NCBI GenBank assembly: GCA_003818605.1
Contig: RPQS01000028.1
Span: 1-45,125, forward strand
Direction of reading: 5' to 3'
DNA: 45,125 nt
Source of the DNA: Candidatus Zhuqueibacterota bacterium
GTDB lineage: Bacteria; Electryoneota; RPQS01
Shown here: positions 1 through 8,062 of the stretch, piece by piece
How positions within the stretch are numbered: position 1 is the first letter of the stretch
Layout of the letters: each line of letters begins with the position of its first letter
Notes under the pieces: generated by a model
Database searches by the model: none
What the model saw: only the letters and a program-made list of their open reading frames with translations
What the model was told of the DNA's origin: nothing
Translations under genes and position numbers: made by a program

Positions 1-40
1 ACGGGGCGATCACCGCCCACTGTTCATCGGTCAAATCCAT
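1..40 (-). CDS. IS5-family transposase, N-terminal fragment
   Basis: An ATG at 40-38 on the minus strand opens a frame reading MDLTDEQWAVIAP up to the window edge. That is the stereotyped start of IS5-family (DDE, DUF4096-type N-terminal region) transposases. A GGAGG-like sequence lies about 10 bp upstream (GCGGAGGTTCAGAAG before the ATG). Only 13 residues are visible, so the subgroup and whether the gene is intact are unknown. Confidence 0.7.
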   Translation of the reverse strand, partial: MDLTDEQWAVIAP

Positions 41-119
41 CTTCTGAACCTCCGCAAAATGAGAGGTTCACAAGATACGAGACCGCGAGCTAACTGTCAA
101 ATGTTTTTGAGATGTGCTC
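1..119 (-). mobile_element. End of an IS5-family insertion sequence (rest lies outside the window)
   Basis: Read on the minus strand, the element begins with GAGCACATCTCAAAAA at about 119-104, which looks like the terminal inverted repeat of many IS5-family elements. It continues with about 60 bp of leader and then the start of a transposase gene at position 40. The junction at 119-122 contains CTAG, compatible with the short TA-containing targets used by IS5 relatives. The reading frame of the neighbouring restriction-modification gene breaks exactly here, which supports insertion. The other end and the target duplication cannot be seen. Confidence 0.75.
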
Positions 120-2556
120 TAGTTATGTATACTTGTTTTTCGCCGTGGGCGAACCAGAGGGGAGGTCTGGGACGGTCACAAAACCTGTCATCTGGCAATA
201 TCCAAGATCGGTTAAAGCTGCGATAGGCATACCGGACGGGTGCGACAGACTTTGCCGACTTTGGTTCATCAAAGACCGGCTTAAGGCGCTCGCCGTTAAC
301 AAGATTAGCTCCGACTCGCCCGGCATGACGGCTACCTGTGGCAACCATTAGTTGATTGCGATCACTACTATCTGTTGTTATCAGCCGATTCCATCGCGCA
401 AGTAAGACTTCGCGCGTTTCTCCAATCGGCCACGTTCGTTTGAATTGAACACCCGAATGCTGCCACGGGAATAGGTCTGTTAAAGCCGGCCATTGGTAAT
501 AGTTTCCGTAACTCTTAGGTGTCAACGGCTCTTGCCATCCGGTAAAACAGGCTTGCCATTGCAAACTTGTCGAACGCTTGACTTCCGCTAATTGAGCCAG
601 CTTTTCCTCTCGTGTGCCTTCAATTTTCGCATACCAAACCTTAGCCGCCTTTTTAGGGTGCGCTTTGCCGTACCGCACTCCGACGGCAATCGCAACCGGC
701 GTCTGAATGGCGAATACGTTTTCTGTTTTGCGCGCGCCTAAGTTGTCCCCTTCCAGATCAATAATCCATAGCTCGTCGAACAGCCTTCGCATGTGCTCGC
801 GCATCCCAACAAAGGCTGGACCGCGCAGGTAAGAGGAGGCCGTGATAAAGGAAACAATGCCCGGCGCTTCGGTTTGTTCCAACACTTTCCAGAGCGCCCA
901 GCGCCAGAAATAGACGTAATCGTTGTACAGGTTTTTAAGATGTACGCCGTAACCTGCTTGCCGGGCCGGTTCCAAAAAGTCTTCCAGTAATGGACGGTCG
1001 CGTTTCTCCTTTTCCGCCTCGCCAAAACGCACCCAACCACCCTTGCGCTGCGTCAATGCATCATCACGCTCGATCTGTTGGCGGTCGTATGGCGGATTTC
1101 CCATGCACACCAACACACGCGTCTCGGCCTTAACCTTCTGCGCCCGCTTGTGCTCTTCGGCCAACCGTTTCTGAAAAACGGGAGTGGTTACGGGAAGTTT
1201 TGCATTAGGAGATTCGAGTGTATCAGATAGATAGACATGAGCACCATCGCTTGGCAGTTTCCCGCCGTAATCCAATATCGCTTGCGTCAGCCGCATATGG
1301 GCCACGGCATACGGACCCACTAACGTCTCAAAGGCGTGCATGTTTTCGGCAATCTTGGAAGCCCGCCCCGCTACCATTCCTTCACCGTATTTATTGGTTA
1401 CCGCCCTTAAGCCGTAATGGAGAGCGGCCAGAGGATAAGCTCCCGTTCCCGCGCCGGGATCTAAAAATACCACGCCATCATCCGCGAAGTTCATCGGCTT
1501 ATCGAACTCTGATTCCAAAAGCTCCGCTACTAAATTTACTTGGGCGCGGATTACTTCTATTGGTGTGTAGTAAACGCCGTAATCCCTTCGCAGTTTCGGG
1601 TCATATGCGGCAAGAAAGTATTCATAGAAGTAGAGCCAGGGGTCTTCCCTGCGACGCTGGAATTGCTCACGGTCAACCGCATTGATTGCCCGGATAAGCA
1701 ATTCTAATGGGACTTCTATGTCGTTCTGCACATCTGTCTGTCCCAGAATCCGTAACGCTTGCGCCAATACCCCATGCGCCTTGTCTAATCGCAACGGAGC
1801 ATTATCCATTGTTAACGGTTCATCACCGCTGAATCGCGCCAAAAGCAGGCCGTATGTCAGTGTCTGGGCATAAGCATCGGCGAATTTCGGATCATCCGCG
1901 TCGGGAAACAGGATTTCGCGCCATTCCCGTGCCAGCTCGGTGATATTGGATTTAGGATTTTGCAACGCATTCAGAACATCTTCGCGCAAATAATGACACA
2001 ACGGAGCCAATACATTTGCAAGTTCAACAGGGTCTTTCGGTACAATTGGATTCCACGTCAAGAACAGTTCAAATAGCCACTGAAGCCCTTGAGTTTCACG
2101 AATCGCTCGCTTGCCTTTTTTCGTAACATCGCCATCGAATTCGAATAGATCCGCAGCGCGCTTGCCGTTTTGATAAAGCCCCCATTCGGTGCCGTCAGTA
2201 TAAAAAATGTTGGGCAAGGATCGGAATCGCTTCCACTGTGCTTTATCGGCTTCGCCTTTTAACGCATCCGGATTTCCACCTTTCCCCGGAGCCTTCAATT
2301 CTATATAGCCGCACAGCAAACCGTCAACAAGAACAGCGATATCAGGCCGCCCTATTCCTCTGCCGGCGTGTGCTTCCGTACGTGTAACAACTTTCCGATG
2401 CGACAGGATTCCTGCTTGTTTTATCAACTCCTGAACGGGCGATTTGAGTTGGTCTTCGGGCTGTGCGCTCGCTTGGGCACGAAAATTCTCTTGCAGTGCC
2501 TGAGCAAAATGCTCTGCGGCTTGTTGAAAGTTGTCTGTCTTCTTTTGCTTAGTCAT
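97..2556 (-). CDS. Type ISP/IIG-like restriction-modification enzyme, 3' end cut off by an IS
   Basis: This is a single-chain restriction-modification protein (819 residues visible) that would methylate adenine N6 and cleave DNA. Near the N terminus GRPDIAVLVDG followed by YIELKAPG gives a PD-(D/E)xK nuclease signature (D72, E86, K88). The methyltransferase part has RRDYGVYYTPIEV (about 323-335), AdoMet motif I FLDPGAGTGAYPL (364-376) and catalytic NPPY (487-490). A target-recognition region would follow. There is no helicase domain, unlike long type ISP enzymes such as LlaGI. The frame stays homologous-looking up to EKQVYIT and then runs into the IS end and stops, so the C terminus is lost. 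It is probably inactive or altered. The next gene, murQ, is unrelated. Confidence 0.85.
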   Translation of the reverse strand: MTKQKKTDNFQQAAEHFAQALQENFRAQASAQPEDQLKSPVQELIKQAGILSHRKVVTRTEAHAGRGIGRPDIAVLVDGLLCGYIELKAPGKGGNPDALKGEADKAQWKRFRSLPNIFYTDGTEWGLYQNGKRAADLFEFDGDVTKKGKRAIRETQGLQWLFELFLTWNPIVPKDPVELANVLAPLCHYLREDVLNALQNPKSNITELAREWREILFPDADDPKFADAYAQTLTYGLLLARFSGDEPLTMDNAPLRLDKAHGVLAQALRILGQTDVQNDIEVPLELLIRAINAVDREQFQRRREDPWLYFYEYFLAAYDPKLRRDYGVYYTPIEVIRAQVNLVAELLESEFDKPMNFADDGVVFLDPGAGTGAYPLAALHYGLRAVTNKYGEGMVAGRASKIAENMHAFETLVGPYAVAHMRLTQAILDYGGKLPSDGAHVYLSDTLESPNAKLPVTTPVFQKRLAEEHKRAQKVKAETRVLVCMGNPPYDRQQIERDDALTQRKGGWVRFGEAEKEKRDRPLLEDFLEPARQAGYGVHLKNLYNDYVYFWRWALWKVLEQTEAPGIVSFITASSYLRGPAFVGMREHMRRLFDELWIIDLEGDNLGARKTENVFAIQTPVAIAVGVRYGKAHPKKAAKVWYAKIEGTREEKLAQLAEVKRSTSLQWQACFTGWQEPLTPKSYGNYYQWPALTDLFPWQHSGVQFKRTWPIGETREVLLARWNRLITTDSSDRNQLMVATGSRHAGRVGANLVNGERLKPVFDEPKSAKSVAPVRYAYRSFNRSWILPDDRFCDRPRPPLWFAHGEKQVYITRAHLKNI

Positions 2557-2612
2557 ATGAAATCCCTATGCAATAGAAATCCGTTTTAATGTGGGCGCAC
2601 ATCTGAACGCCG

Positions 2613-3527
2613 CTACGATTGAATTACTTTTCTCACCACCCCGCCGTTTTCTTCCAGCAATTCTCTTGCTCTGTCTGCATCCACGCCGCGGAAGTGCATC
2701 ACGAGCGCGGTCTTGAGTTCGCCGTTCGCATCCTTCAAGACTTCATCCGCCCACTCGTAATCCGAACCGGTCAACTCCATAAAGATACGGCGCGAACGCG
2801 CGCGGAGTTTTTGCGATCCCGCCCGCAAATCCACCATCAGATTCTCGTAACATTTTCCGAGCTTCACCATCGAGGCCGTGGTCAGCATGTTGAGTACAAG
2901 CTTTGTCGCTGTCCCCGCTTTCATGCGCGTGGATCCCGTGAGCACCTCCGGCCCCACCGGAACAGAGATCACCACGTCCGCCAAGTCCGCCACATCGTCC
3001 GGGGAATCGTTGCATATAACAAATATTCTCTTACAGCCACGCTCGGATGCATGTCGTAATGAACTGATAACATAGGGCGTGCGTCGCGAAGCGGTAACAC
3101 CGCACATAACATCGGTTGTATTTAAGCAACACAATTCAAGATCTTTGACTGCCTGCACTTCGTCATCTTCCGCCCCTTCCACGGCTTTAAACACGGCTTC
3201 TTGCCCGCCGGAAATGAATCCCTGTACCTGCCATGGCTCACTGGAAAAAGTCGGGGGACATTCCGCTGCATCTAAAATCCCCATCCGGCCCGATGTTCCT
3301 GCTCCCACATAGATCAACCGTCCGCCGCTTCGCAGGGCAGTCACAATCAATTCCACAGCCTTTTCAATTTGTGGCAGTGCAGTTGCCACAGCTACCGGGA
3401 CTTTGCTGTCTTCGCGATTCATCGCTTCAAGAATTTCCCGTACGGACATCGTATCCAGATTCATCGTGTCCGGATTGCGGGATTCCGTTGTAAGCTCTTG
3501 CAACTGTTCAAATACGGATTTAGGCAT
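2613..3527 (-). CDS. murQ: N-acetylmuramic acid 6-phosphate etherase
   Basis: MurQ is a cytoplasmic SIS-domain enzyme that cleaves the lactyl ether of MurNAc-6-phosphate to give GlcNAc-6-phosphate and D-lactate in peptidoglycan recycling. The 304 residues match the family length. Diagnostic stretches are GAGTSGRMGILDAAECPPTF (about 96-115) and TGSTRMKAGTATKLVLNM in the second half, and the N terminus LTTESRNPDTMNLD is typical. It starts 17 bp after the rsmG stop on the same strand, so mnmG-rsmG-murQ may be one transcript. No other cell-wall recycling gene is in the window. Confidence 0.96.
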   Translation of the reverse strand: MPKSVFEQLQELTTESRNPDTMNLDTMSVREILEAMNREDSKVPVAVATALPQIEKAVELIVTALRSGGRLIYVGAGTSGRMGILDAAECPPTFSSEPWQVQGFISGGQEAVFKAVEGAEDDEVQAVKDLELCCLNTTDVMCGVTASRRTPYVISSLRHASERGCKRIFVICNDSPDDVADLADVVISVPVGPEVLTGSTRMKAGTATKLVLNMLTTASMVKLGKCYENLMVDLRAGSQKLRARSRRIFMELTGSDYEWADEVLKDANGELKTALVMHFRGVDADRARELLEENGGVVRKVIQS

Positions 3528-3543
3528 AGGCTATTATCCGAGT

Positions 3544-4185
3544 TCAACTCTTCAAAATTGGTTCGATAACAATTAGTCTGCCGCCATCGCTTAATGGCCG
3601 CTCTTCAAGCAAGTGAATTTTCAACTGCTCAAGATTCACTTCTTTTCGCCACTCCTGACCTTTCCAAAGTATCCAACGGCCACTCGGAGCCAGAAAACGG
3701 CGCGTCCACTCGATTAATAGCGGAATGTCCACCACGGCGCGGGCGGTGATAATGTTGTATGCGGAGTTGTGCTCTGCACAGAGATCTTCCACTCGTGCGT
3801 GAACGATCTTCGTCGCGCCTTTGGCGCGCCCTGCGGTCAAACTGGCACAGCTTGTTTCACGTGAAACACGGGTTAAAAATGCCGATTTGCGGGAGTTTGA
3901 CTCGACCATCACGACTTCCAAGCCCGGTTTAGCCAAGGCAATCGGGATTGCCGGAAAACCGCCTCCGGAGCCGACATCTAAAAGTTTTCCGCTCTCTGGA
4001 ATGAACTCCAGAGCTTCCAGACTTGGCAACAGGTGTCTTTCGAGAATTCGTGCTCGGTCTCCGTGGGAAACAAGTGAAACTCCTGCTTCGCGAACCCGTG
4101 TGCAGAAGTGGATAAGCAGATCCCAGCGCGGATCTGTCTTTTCCCAGCCTGTAATTGGAAAGACTCGTTTATAAAAATTATCCAC
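3544..4185 (-). CDS. rsmG: 16S rRNA (guanine(527)-N7)-methyltransferase
   Basis: RsmG (GidB) methylates G527 of 16S rRNA using AdoMet. The 213 residues contain the AdoMet-binding loop LLDVGSGGGFPAIPIALA (about 67-84) and the acidic strand end VVMVESNSRKSAFL. HGDRARILERHLLPSLEAL is the usual RsmG lead-in. The start is GTG at 4185, the furthest upstream start in frame, and it overlaps a perfect DnaA-box sequence. It lies downstream of mnmG, the classic gidA-gidB pair. A perfect parS site is embedded in the coding sequence and encodes VSRET, a segment that is not otherwise conserved in the family as far as I recall. Confidence 0.95.
   Translation of the reverse strand: MDNFYKRVFPITGWEKTDPRWDLLIHFCTRVREAGVSLVSHGDRARILERHLLPSLEALEFIPESGKLLDVGSGGGFPAIPIALAKPGLEVVMVESNSRKSAFLTRVSRETSCASLTAGRAKGATKIVHARVEDLCAEHNSAYNIITARAVVDIPLLIEWTRRFLAPSGRWILWKGQEWRKEVNLEQLKIHLLEERPLSDGGRLIVIEPILKS
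3853..3868. promoter_or_regulatory. parS centromere site (inside rsmG)
   Basis: The 16-bp perfect palindrome TGTTTCACGTGAAACA matches the conserved bacterial parS consensus bound by ParB/Spo0J near origins. It lies within rsmG, a location also seen in other bacteria. An identical copy sits 400 bp away. Confidence 0.93.
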
Positions 4186-4186
4186 A
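4178..4186 (+). promoter_or_regulatory. Perfect DnaA-box sequence at the rsmG start
   Basis: TTATCCACA, the consensus DnaA box, occurs once here and includes the rsmG GTG start codon on the other strand. A single box 13 kb from dnaA could be chance, or could be a DnaA-titration or regulatory site. Confidence 0.35.
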
Positions 4187-4252
4187 AGAAATTCACTGAA
4201 TCATTTATCGTTCACTTGCGGCAAGTAAACGATGCAATCGCACGCTCGCGTG

Positions 4253-4268
4253 TGTTTCACGTGAAACA
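4253..4268. promoter_or_regulatory. parS centromere site (between mnmG and rsmG)
   Basis: This is a second, identical 16-bp palindrome TGTTTCACGTGAAACA, in the 95-bp gap between mnmG and rsmG. Two perfect copies 400 bp apart make a real ParB-binding locus very likely. The ParAB genes must be outside the window. Confidence 0.94.
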
Positions 4269-4280
4269 ATTCCGAAAAAT

Positions 4281-6146
4281 CTATTCTTTCTTTAGTTTTT
4301 TCAAATAGATAAGAAGTGCGGAACAGTCGGCCGGGCTGACACCGTCAATCCGGCCAGCTTGCCCGAGCGTTTGCGGACGAAAGCGATTAAGTTTTTCGCG
4401 GCCTTCAAAGGAAATTGCTGCAATAGATTTGTAATCAATTACTTCGGGCAAGCGATAGTCATCTAAAGTCCGCATCCGTTCCGCTCGTTCGTGCTCGCGG
4501 ATGATGTAACCTTCATATTTAACATCCATTTCTACGGATGCTGCTAAGTCTTCATCTTCGGTGATGCGATGAATTGGCGCAAGTTCGGGCTGAGTGGCTA
4601 CTAAATCGGCCAGCTTGATTTCCGGACGTTTCAGTAGTGCGGCGAAACGCACGCCCATTAATGATCTGTCAGACAATATTCCTTCATAAGGAATAGATTC
4701 AAGACTGGTGTTGGCAAGGAACTCTTTTACGTCTTTTAGTAATTGTTTTTTCGCTATATGTAACTCATGTTGCGCGTCGCTCACAAGACCAAGACTCCGG
4801 CCAATATCAGTCAGACGAATGTCTGCGTTGTCTTGCCGAAGTAAAAGACGGTACTCGGCGCGGGAGGTAAACATGCGATACGGTTCGACCGGAGTCTTGG
4901 TGATCAGGTCATCAATAAGAACTCCGATATAGGCTTGATCGCGGCGGAGGATCAGCGGCTGCTCACCTTTTATTTTCTTTACGGCATTGATGCCCGCGAT
5001 GATTCCCTGCGCGGCGGCCTCCTCGTATCCGGTAGTGCCGTTGATTTGGCCGGCGAAAAACAGTCGTTCGACTGGTTTCGTTTCAAGAGAGGAATGTATT
5101 TGATGGGATGGGAAGAAATCGTATTCGACGGCATAACCGGGGCGCATCATCTCCACATGCTCGAGACCTTGAATTGTGCGCAAGGCTTCAAACTGAATTT
5201 CCTCCGGCAGACTCGAGGCAAAACCGTTGATATAAATTTCAAAGGTATGCCAGCCCTCCGGTTCGAGAAAAAGTTGATGGCGATCTTTGTCGGCGAAGCG
5301 CACGATCTTATCTTCGATAGACGGACAGTAGCGCGGACCGACACCTTTGATCACACCGCCATAAAGCGGAGAACGCGAAAGTCCGCTGCGCAAAACATCA
5401 TGCGTGCGCGGATTGGAGTATGTGAGATGACAGTCGAGCTGCCGTTCGATAATATTGTGCGTGCGTTTGGAGAACGAAACGATGCGCGCATCGCCGGGCT
5501 GCATCTCGCAGCGCGAATAATCAATCGTGCGGCCGTCGAGACGCGGCGGCGTACCGGTCTTTAAACGCGCGAGCGAGAAATCGTGACGGAGCAAACTTTC
5601 TGATAAACCTAAAGCGGGGGCTTCCCCGATGCGGCCCGCGGGCTGCGAAAACTCTCCGGTAAAAATTCGCGCGTTTAAAAATGTGCCCGGACATACAATG
5701 GCGGCACGGCATTCGAAACGTTGACCTGTGACGCAAACCACTTCGGAAACTTTTCCGCCGCACGTCACGATTTCGGTGGCCATGTTTTGTTTGAGATCGA
5801 GATTCTTTTGCGATTCGAGCGCGATTCGCATGGTATGCGCGTAAAGATTGCGATCGCATTGCGCGCGCGGGGACCAAACGGCCGGCCCCTTGCTGCGGTT
5901 GAGCATCCGAAAGTGCACCATCGCAAGATCGGTCACGCGGCCCATCTCGCCGCCGAGCGCATCAATTTCCTTGACCAATTGCCCCTTGGCCAATCCTCCC
6001 ACCGCCGGATTGCAGGACATCTGGCCGATGGTGGGAAGATTCATGGTGACGAGGCAGGTGCGCATGCCCATGCGCGATGCGGCCAGCGCGGCTTCGCACC
6101 CGGCATGTCCTCCGCCGATCACGATGATGTCATAGGGGGTGGGCAT
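4281..6146 (-). CDS. mnmG: tRNA uridine-5-carboxymethylaminomethyl modification enzyme MnmG (GidA)
   Basis: MnmG is the FAD-binding partner of MnmE. Together they build the cmnm5 group on U34 of several tRNAs using glycine or ammonium, methylene-THF and NADH. The 621 residues match the family. The dinucleotide fold IGGGHAGCEAALAASRMG is at about 11-28, SCNPAVGGLAKGQLVKEIDA follows, and CPGTFLNARIF and the C-terminal helical domain (KYEGYIIREHERAERMR) are intact. It begins with ATG at 6146. Its partner mnmE is about 2 kb away on the same strand, separated by a transposase-like gene and two unrelated genes. Confidence 0.97.
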   Translation of the reverse strand: MPTPYDIIVIGGGHAGCEAALAASRMGMRTCLVTMNLPTIGQMSCNPAVGGLAKGQLVKEIDALGGEMGRVTDLAMVHFRMLNRSKGPAVWSPRAQCDRNLYAHTMRIALESQKNLDLKQNMATEIVTCGGKVSEVVCVTGQRFECRAAIVCPGTFLNARIFTGEFSQPAGRIGEAPALGLSESLLRHDFSLARLKTGTPPRLDGRTIDYSRCEMQPGDARIVSFSKRTHNIIERQLDCHLTYSNPRTHDVLRSGLSRSPLYGGVIKGVGPRYCPSIEDKIVRFADKDRHQLFLEPEGWHTFEIYINGFASSLPEEIQFEALRTIQGLEHVEMMRPGYAVEYDFFPSHQIHSSLETKPVERLFFAGQINGTTGYEEAAAQGIIAGINAVKKIKGEQPLILRRDQAYIGVLIDDLITKTPVEPYRMFTSRAEYRLLLRQDNADIRLTDIGRSLGLVSDAQHELHIAKKQLLKDVKEFLANTSLESIPYEGILSDRSLMGVRFAALLKRPEIKLADLVATQPELAPIHRITEDEDLAASVEMDVKYEGYIIREHERAERMRTLDDYRLPEVIDYKSIAAISFEGREKLNRFRPQTLGQAGRIDGVSPADCSALLIYLKKLKKE

Positions 6147-6191
6147 TGAATTAATACTTCAGATAATTCGTGTTCTTTGTGTTCGTTTAGC

Positions 6192-6485
6192 GGACATGGT
6201 CCGCCTTTGGCGAGATCTCGCTGCGCGGACAGGCCATGTCCCTACGAATTTCGCGTGCGGGCGCACTGCCGTGCGGCGCTACGGCATGACATTGTGTCCC
6301 AATTGTTCGGATGGATATCGCACGTTCGTTTAACGGACACGGCGGGCCGTGTCCCTAAAAACAATTGTGTGTCGGCGCTCTACCATGTGTTTCGCCGTCC
6401 ATTTATACAGAGCGCACTGCCGTGCGGCGCTACAGATTTTTGTGACACTCGTTCGCCTAACGGACACGACAGGCCGTGTCCCTAC
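6192..6485. repeat. Cluster of five REP palindromes next to the RAYT gene
   Basis: This fills the gap between mnmG and the transposase-like gene. The copies lie at about 6192-6245, 6259-6282, 6335-6358, 6410-6433 and 6462-6485. Four of them read, on the minus strand, GTAG followed by an imperfect palindrome. The fifth (6335) has TTAG instead. Two stem types alternate: GGACACGGC...GCCGTGTCC and CGCCGCACGGCAGTGCGC. Most copies are 24 bp. The first is longer because another hairpin, centred on the palindrome GCGAGATCTCGC, is nested between its two arms. A 5' GTAG tetranucleotide is the known hallmark of REPs recognised by RAYT proteins. Confidence 0.85.
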
Positions 6486-6491
6486 GGAAAT

Positions 6492-7028
6492 TCAACGGAT
6501 GTATACCGGATTTTCTTTGTCGCGTTCCCAGTTCAGGGGATTGTTCTGAATGTATTCGCGGATCTTGGACAGCTCGGATTCGCTGCGGATGATGTGGTCG
6601 TAGAAACGGGGCTGCCAGATATTGGATTTGTCATTCGTCATGTGGCGGATTTCGCGCGTGACCCGGGATTTGAAACCACCGATAATCGCGGACAACGAAC
6701 CGGATATCGGAGACGAGAAGGTTCGCGTAGGGACACGGCCTGCCGTGTCCGTTGTGCCGTCGTGATAATCCAATATCAGAATGCCGTGAAGATGATTTGG
6801 CATTATAATGAAATCATCAAAAACAAGGAACAGATGATGATTCGGCAGATCCAACCAAGCAGTTTTAACAATATTGCCCCAATCGTTTAATCGCATTTGA
6901 TCGTTGATAATCGAACCGAATATGAATCGCTTTGCGTGCGTGCAGATTGTCACGAAATAAATGCCCGGCCGGCAATAATCGTATTGCGATAACCTCGCAA
7001 TTTTACGTTGCGGCGTTTCCCCGGACAT
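6492..7028 (-). CDS. REP-associated tyrosine transposase (RAYT, IS200/IS605-like Y1 HUH enzyme)
   Basis: RAYTs are single-copy HUH endonucleases thought to bind, cleave and spread REP palindromes. This 178-residue protein starts at ATG 7028 (MSGETPQRKIARL). The open frame extends further upstream, but that part overlaps the cytochrome gene out of phase. It shows the family N terminus SQYDYCRPGIYFVTICTHAKR, the HUH-type motif MPNHLHGIL and the catalytic-tyrosine helix IREYIQNNPLNWERD near the C terminus. It is surrounded by REPs, as real RAYT genes are. A REP copy also lies inside the gene, in frame, encoding TDTAGRVP (6727-6750), so the gene is either tolerant of this or damaged. Confidence 0.88.
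   Translation of the reverse strand: MSGETPQRKIARLSQYDYCRPGIYFVTICTHAKRFIFGSIINDQMRLNDWGNIVKTAWLDLPNHHLFLVFDDFIIMPNHLHGILILDYHDGTTDTAGRVPTRTFSSPISGSLSAIIGGFKSRVTREIRHMTNDKSNIWQPRFYDHIIRSESELSKIREYIQNNPLNWERDKENPVYIR
6727..6750 (+). repeat. REP copy in frame inside the RAYT gene
   Basis: GTAG plus GGACACGGC, two loop bases and GCCGTGTCC make exactly 24 bp, or eight codons, so the host reading frame is kept. It is identical in design to the copies flanking the gene, but on the opposite strand to most of them. Confidence 0.85.
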
Positions 7029-7048
7029 GATCGTACCTCTCGATAAAT

Positions 7049-7072
7049 GGACACGGCAGGCCGTGTCCCTAC
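7049..7072 (-). repeat. REP copy upstream of the RAYT gene
   Basis: On the minus strand this is GTAG followed by GGACACGGC, CT and GCCGTGTCC, 24 bp. It lies between the cytochrome stop and the RAYT start. Confidence 0.85.
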
Positions 7073-7086
7073 AAAATATCTGTCTC

Positions 7087-7557
7087 TTACGGATGCGGCG
7101 GCAAACTGCGGGCGTAGAGATAGACGGCATGAACCTCATCGTCGGACATGTTCCTCGATTCAATGGCCAGCATGACCGGTGAAACCGGCGAGCCGTCGGG
7201 ATGCTTGCCTTCATGCAGCACGCGGATAAAGTCTTTTTCGGTATACGTGGAACAGACTCCGCTGCGGGTAATGTTGGCCGCCAGCGCGACCTCGCCCGAA
7301 TCTCCCGGAACCGCACCGCCGTGCAGATCGGAACCATGACAGCGCGCGCAATTCTTGAGCGCGAGATGCTTGCCGAGTATGAAGACCTCCGACTGCGCGG
7401 CGGAATCCGACGTGCTGTTCAGGTTGATCTCCTCCTGCGGCGGAGGCGGATTGTCAATGGTTCGATACATAATGAAAAGCACAATCAGCACCGCCAGAAT
7501 AATGGCCAGCACGATGCGGTGTTTTCTTATCCAGAGATTTTTGAAAAGGTTTTTCAT
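7087..7557 (-). CDS. Membrane-anchored class I cytochrome c family protein
   Basis: This is a periplasmic electron carrier tethered by an uncleaved N-terminal helix. Residues about 14-31 (RIVLAIILAVLIVLFIMY) form one membrane segment, followed by a Pro-rich linker. A single haem-attachment motif CARCH sits at about 70-74. The C-terminal part, with SPVMLAIESRNMSDDEVHAVYLYARSL, resembles the distal-ligand and last-helix region of mono-haem c cytochromes. A GGAGAAG ribosome site precedes the ATG at 7557. It follows the DinB-like gene with a 30-bp gap, so they may be co-transcribed. The redox partner is unknown. Confidence 0.85.
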   Translation of the reverse strand: MKNLFKNLWIRKHRIVLAIILAVLIVLFIMYRTIDNPPPPQEEINLNSTSDSAAQSEVFILGKHLALKNCARCHGSDLHGGAVPGDSGEVALAANITRSGVCSTYTEKDFIRVLHEGKHPDGSPVSPVMLAIESRNMSDDEVHAVYLYARSLPPHP

Positions 7558-7587
7558 GCTGCTTCTCCTTTTCCGGAACGACCCATC

Positions 7588-8061
7588 CTATTCACCCATC
7601 AACTCATTCAACTGAAACGAATGCTTCATGGGATGGACAACGGCGTGCTCGAGCATGGAGTCTATCGAGTAATCCATATCCCAGCGGGATTTGTAGCTGG
7701 GGTGCGAGCATCGGGTTTCATCAATTCGAGTCAGCGGTATGCGCCATTTCTCTAAAAGACAATTCATGTACGAATCCGCGGCGGATTCCACGCGCTCCGG
7801 CGGCGGAGCTTCTTCGATCTGCGGATCGGGCAATGCTAATTTCTCACACATCCATGTCATATAGCCGCGCGCGGCCCGGAAAACGTGATGCAGCAAGTGT
7901 TCCAGCGATTCATAATCGGGATCGTCGGTTTCGGGCAGTGCAACTTTCCGGGCCTTGGCTTTCCGCCAAACCTCCAGAAAACGGCGCATCTCGCGCTCGT
8001 GGATAAGCACAGAAGCCCGCGCGCCGCGATACGAATAGTTCGAAAGTTCGGTTAACGGCAT
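7588..8061 (-). CDS. DinB-like four-helix protein of unknown function
   Basis: The ATG at 8061 follows the mnmE stop by one base, which argues for translational coupling. The frame extends further upstream but only inside mnmE. The 157 residues include histidine-rich helices LEHLLHHVFRAARGYMTWM and MLEHAVVHPMKHSFQL. They resemble the metal-binding His triad of the DinB/YfiT superfamily of thiol transferases. The match is by pattern only, and no specific reaction can be assigned. It is one of three DinB-like genes in the window. Confidence 0.7.
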   Translation of the reverse strand: MPLTELSNYSYRGARASVLIHEREMRRFLEVWRKAKARKVALPETDDPDYESLEHLLHHVFRAARGYMTWMCEKLALPDPQIEEAPPPERVESAADSYMNCLLEKWRIPLTRIDETRCSHPSYKSRWDMDYSIDSMLEHAVVHPMKHSFQLNELMGE

Positions 8062-8062
8062 G

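Noticed and set aside
4935-5564. Plus-strand gene inside mnmG
   Set aside because: The long antisense frame is a shadow of the well-conserved mnmG coding sequence.
6192-7072. CRISPR array
   Set aside because: Repeats are palindromic, alternate between two sequences, differ in orientation and have irregular spacing. No cas gene is present.
7029-7337. N-terminal extension of the RAYT protein
   Set aside because: This part overlaps the cytochrome c gene in another frame and does not resemble the transposase family.
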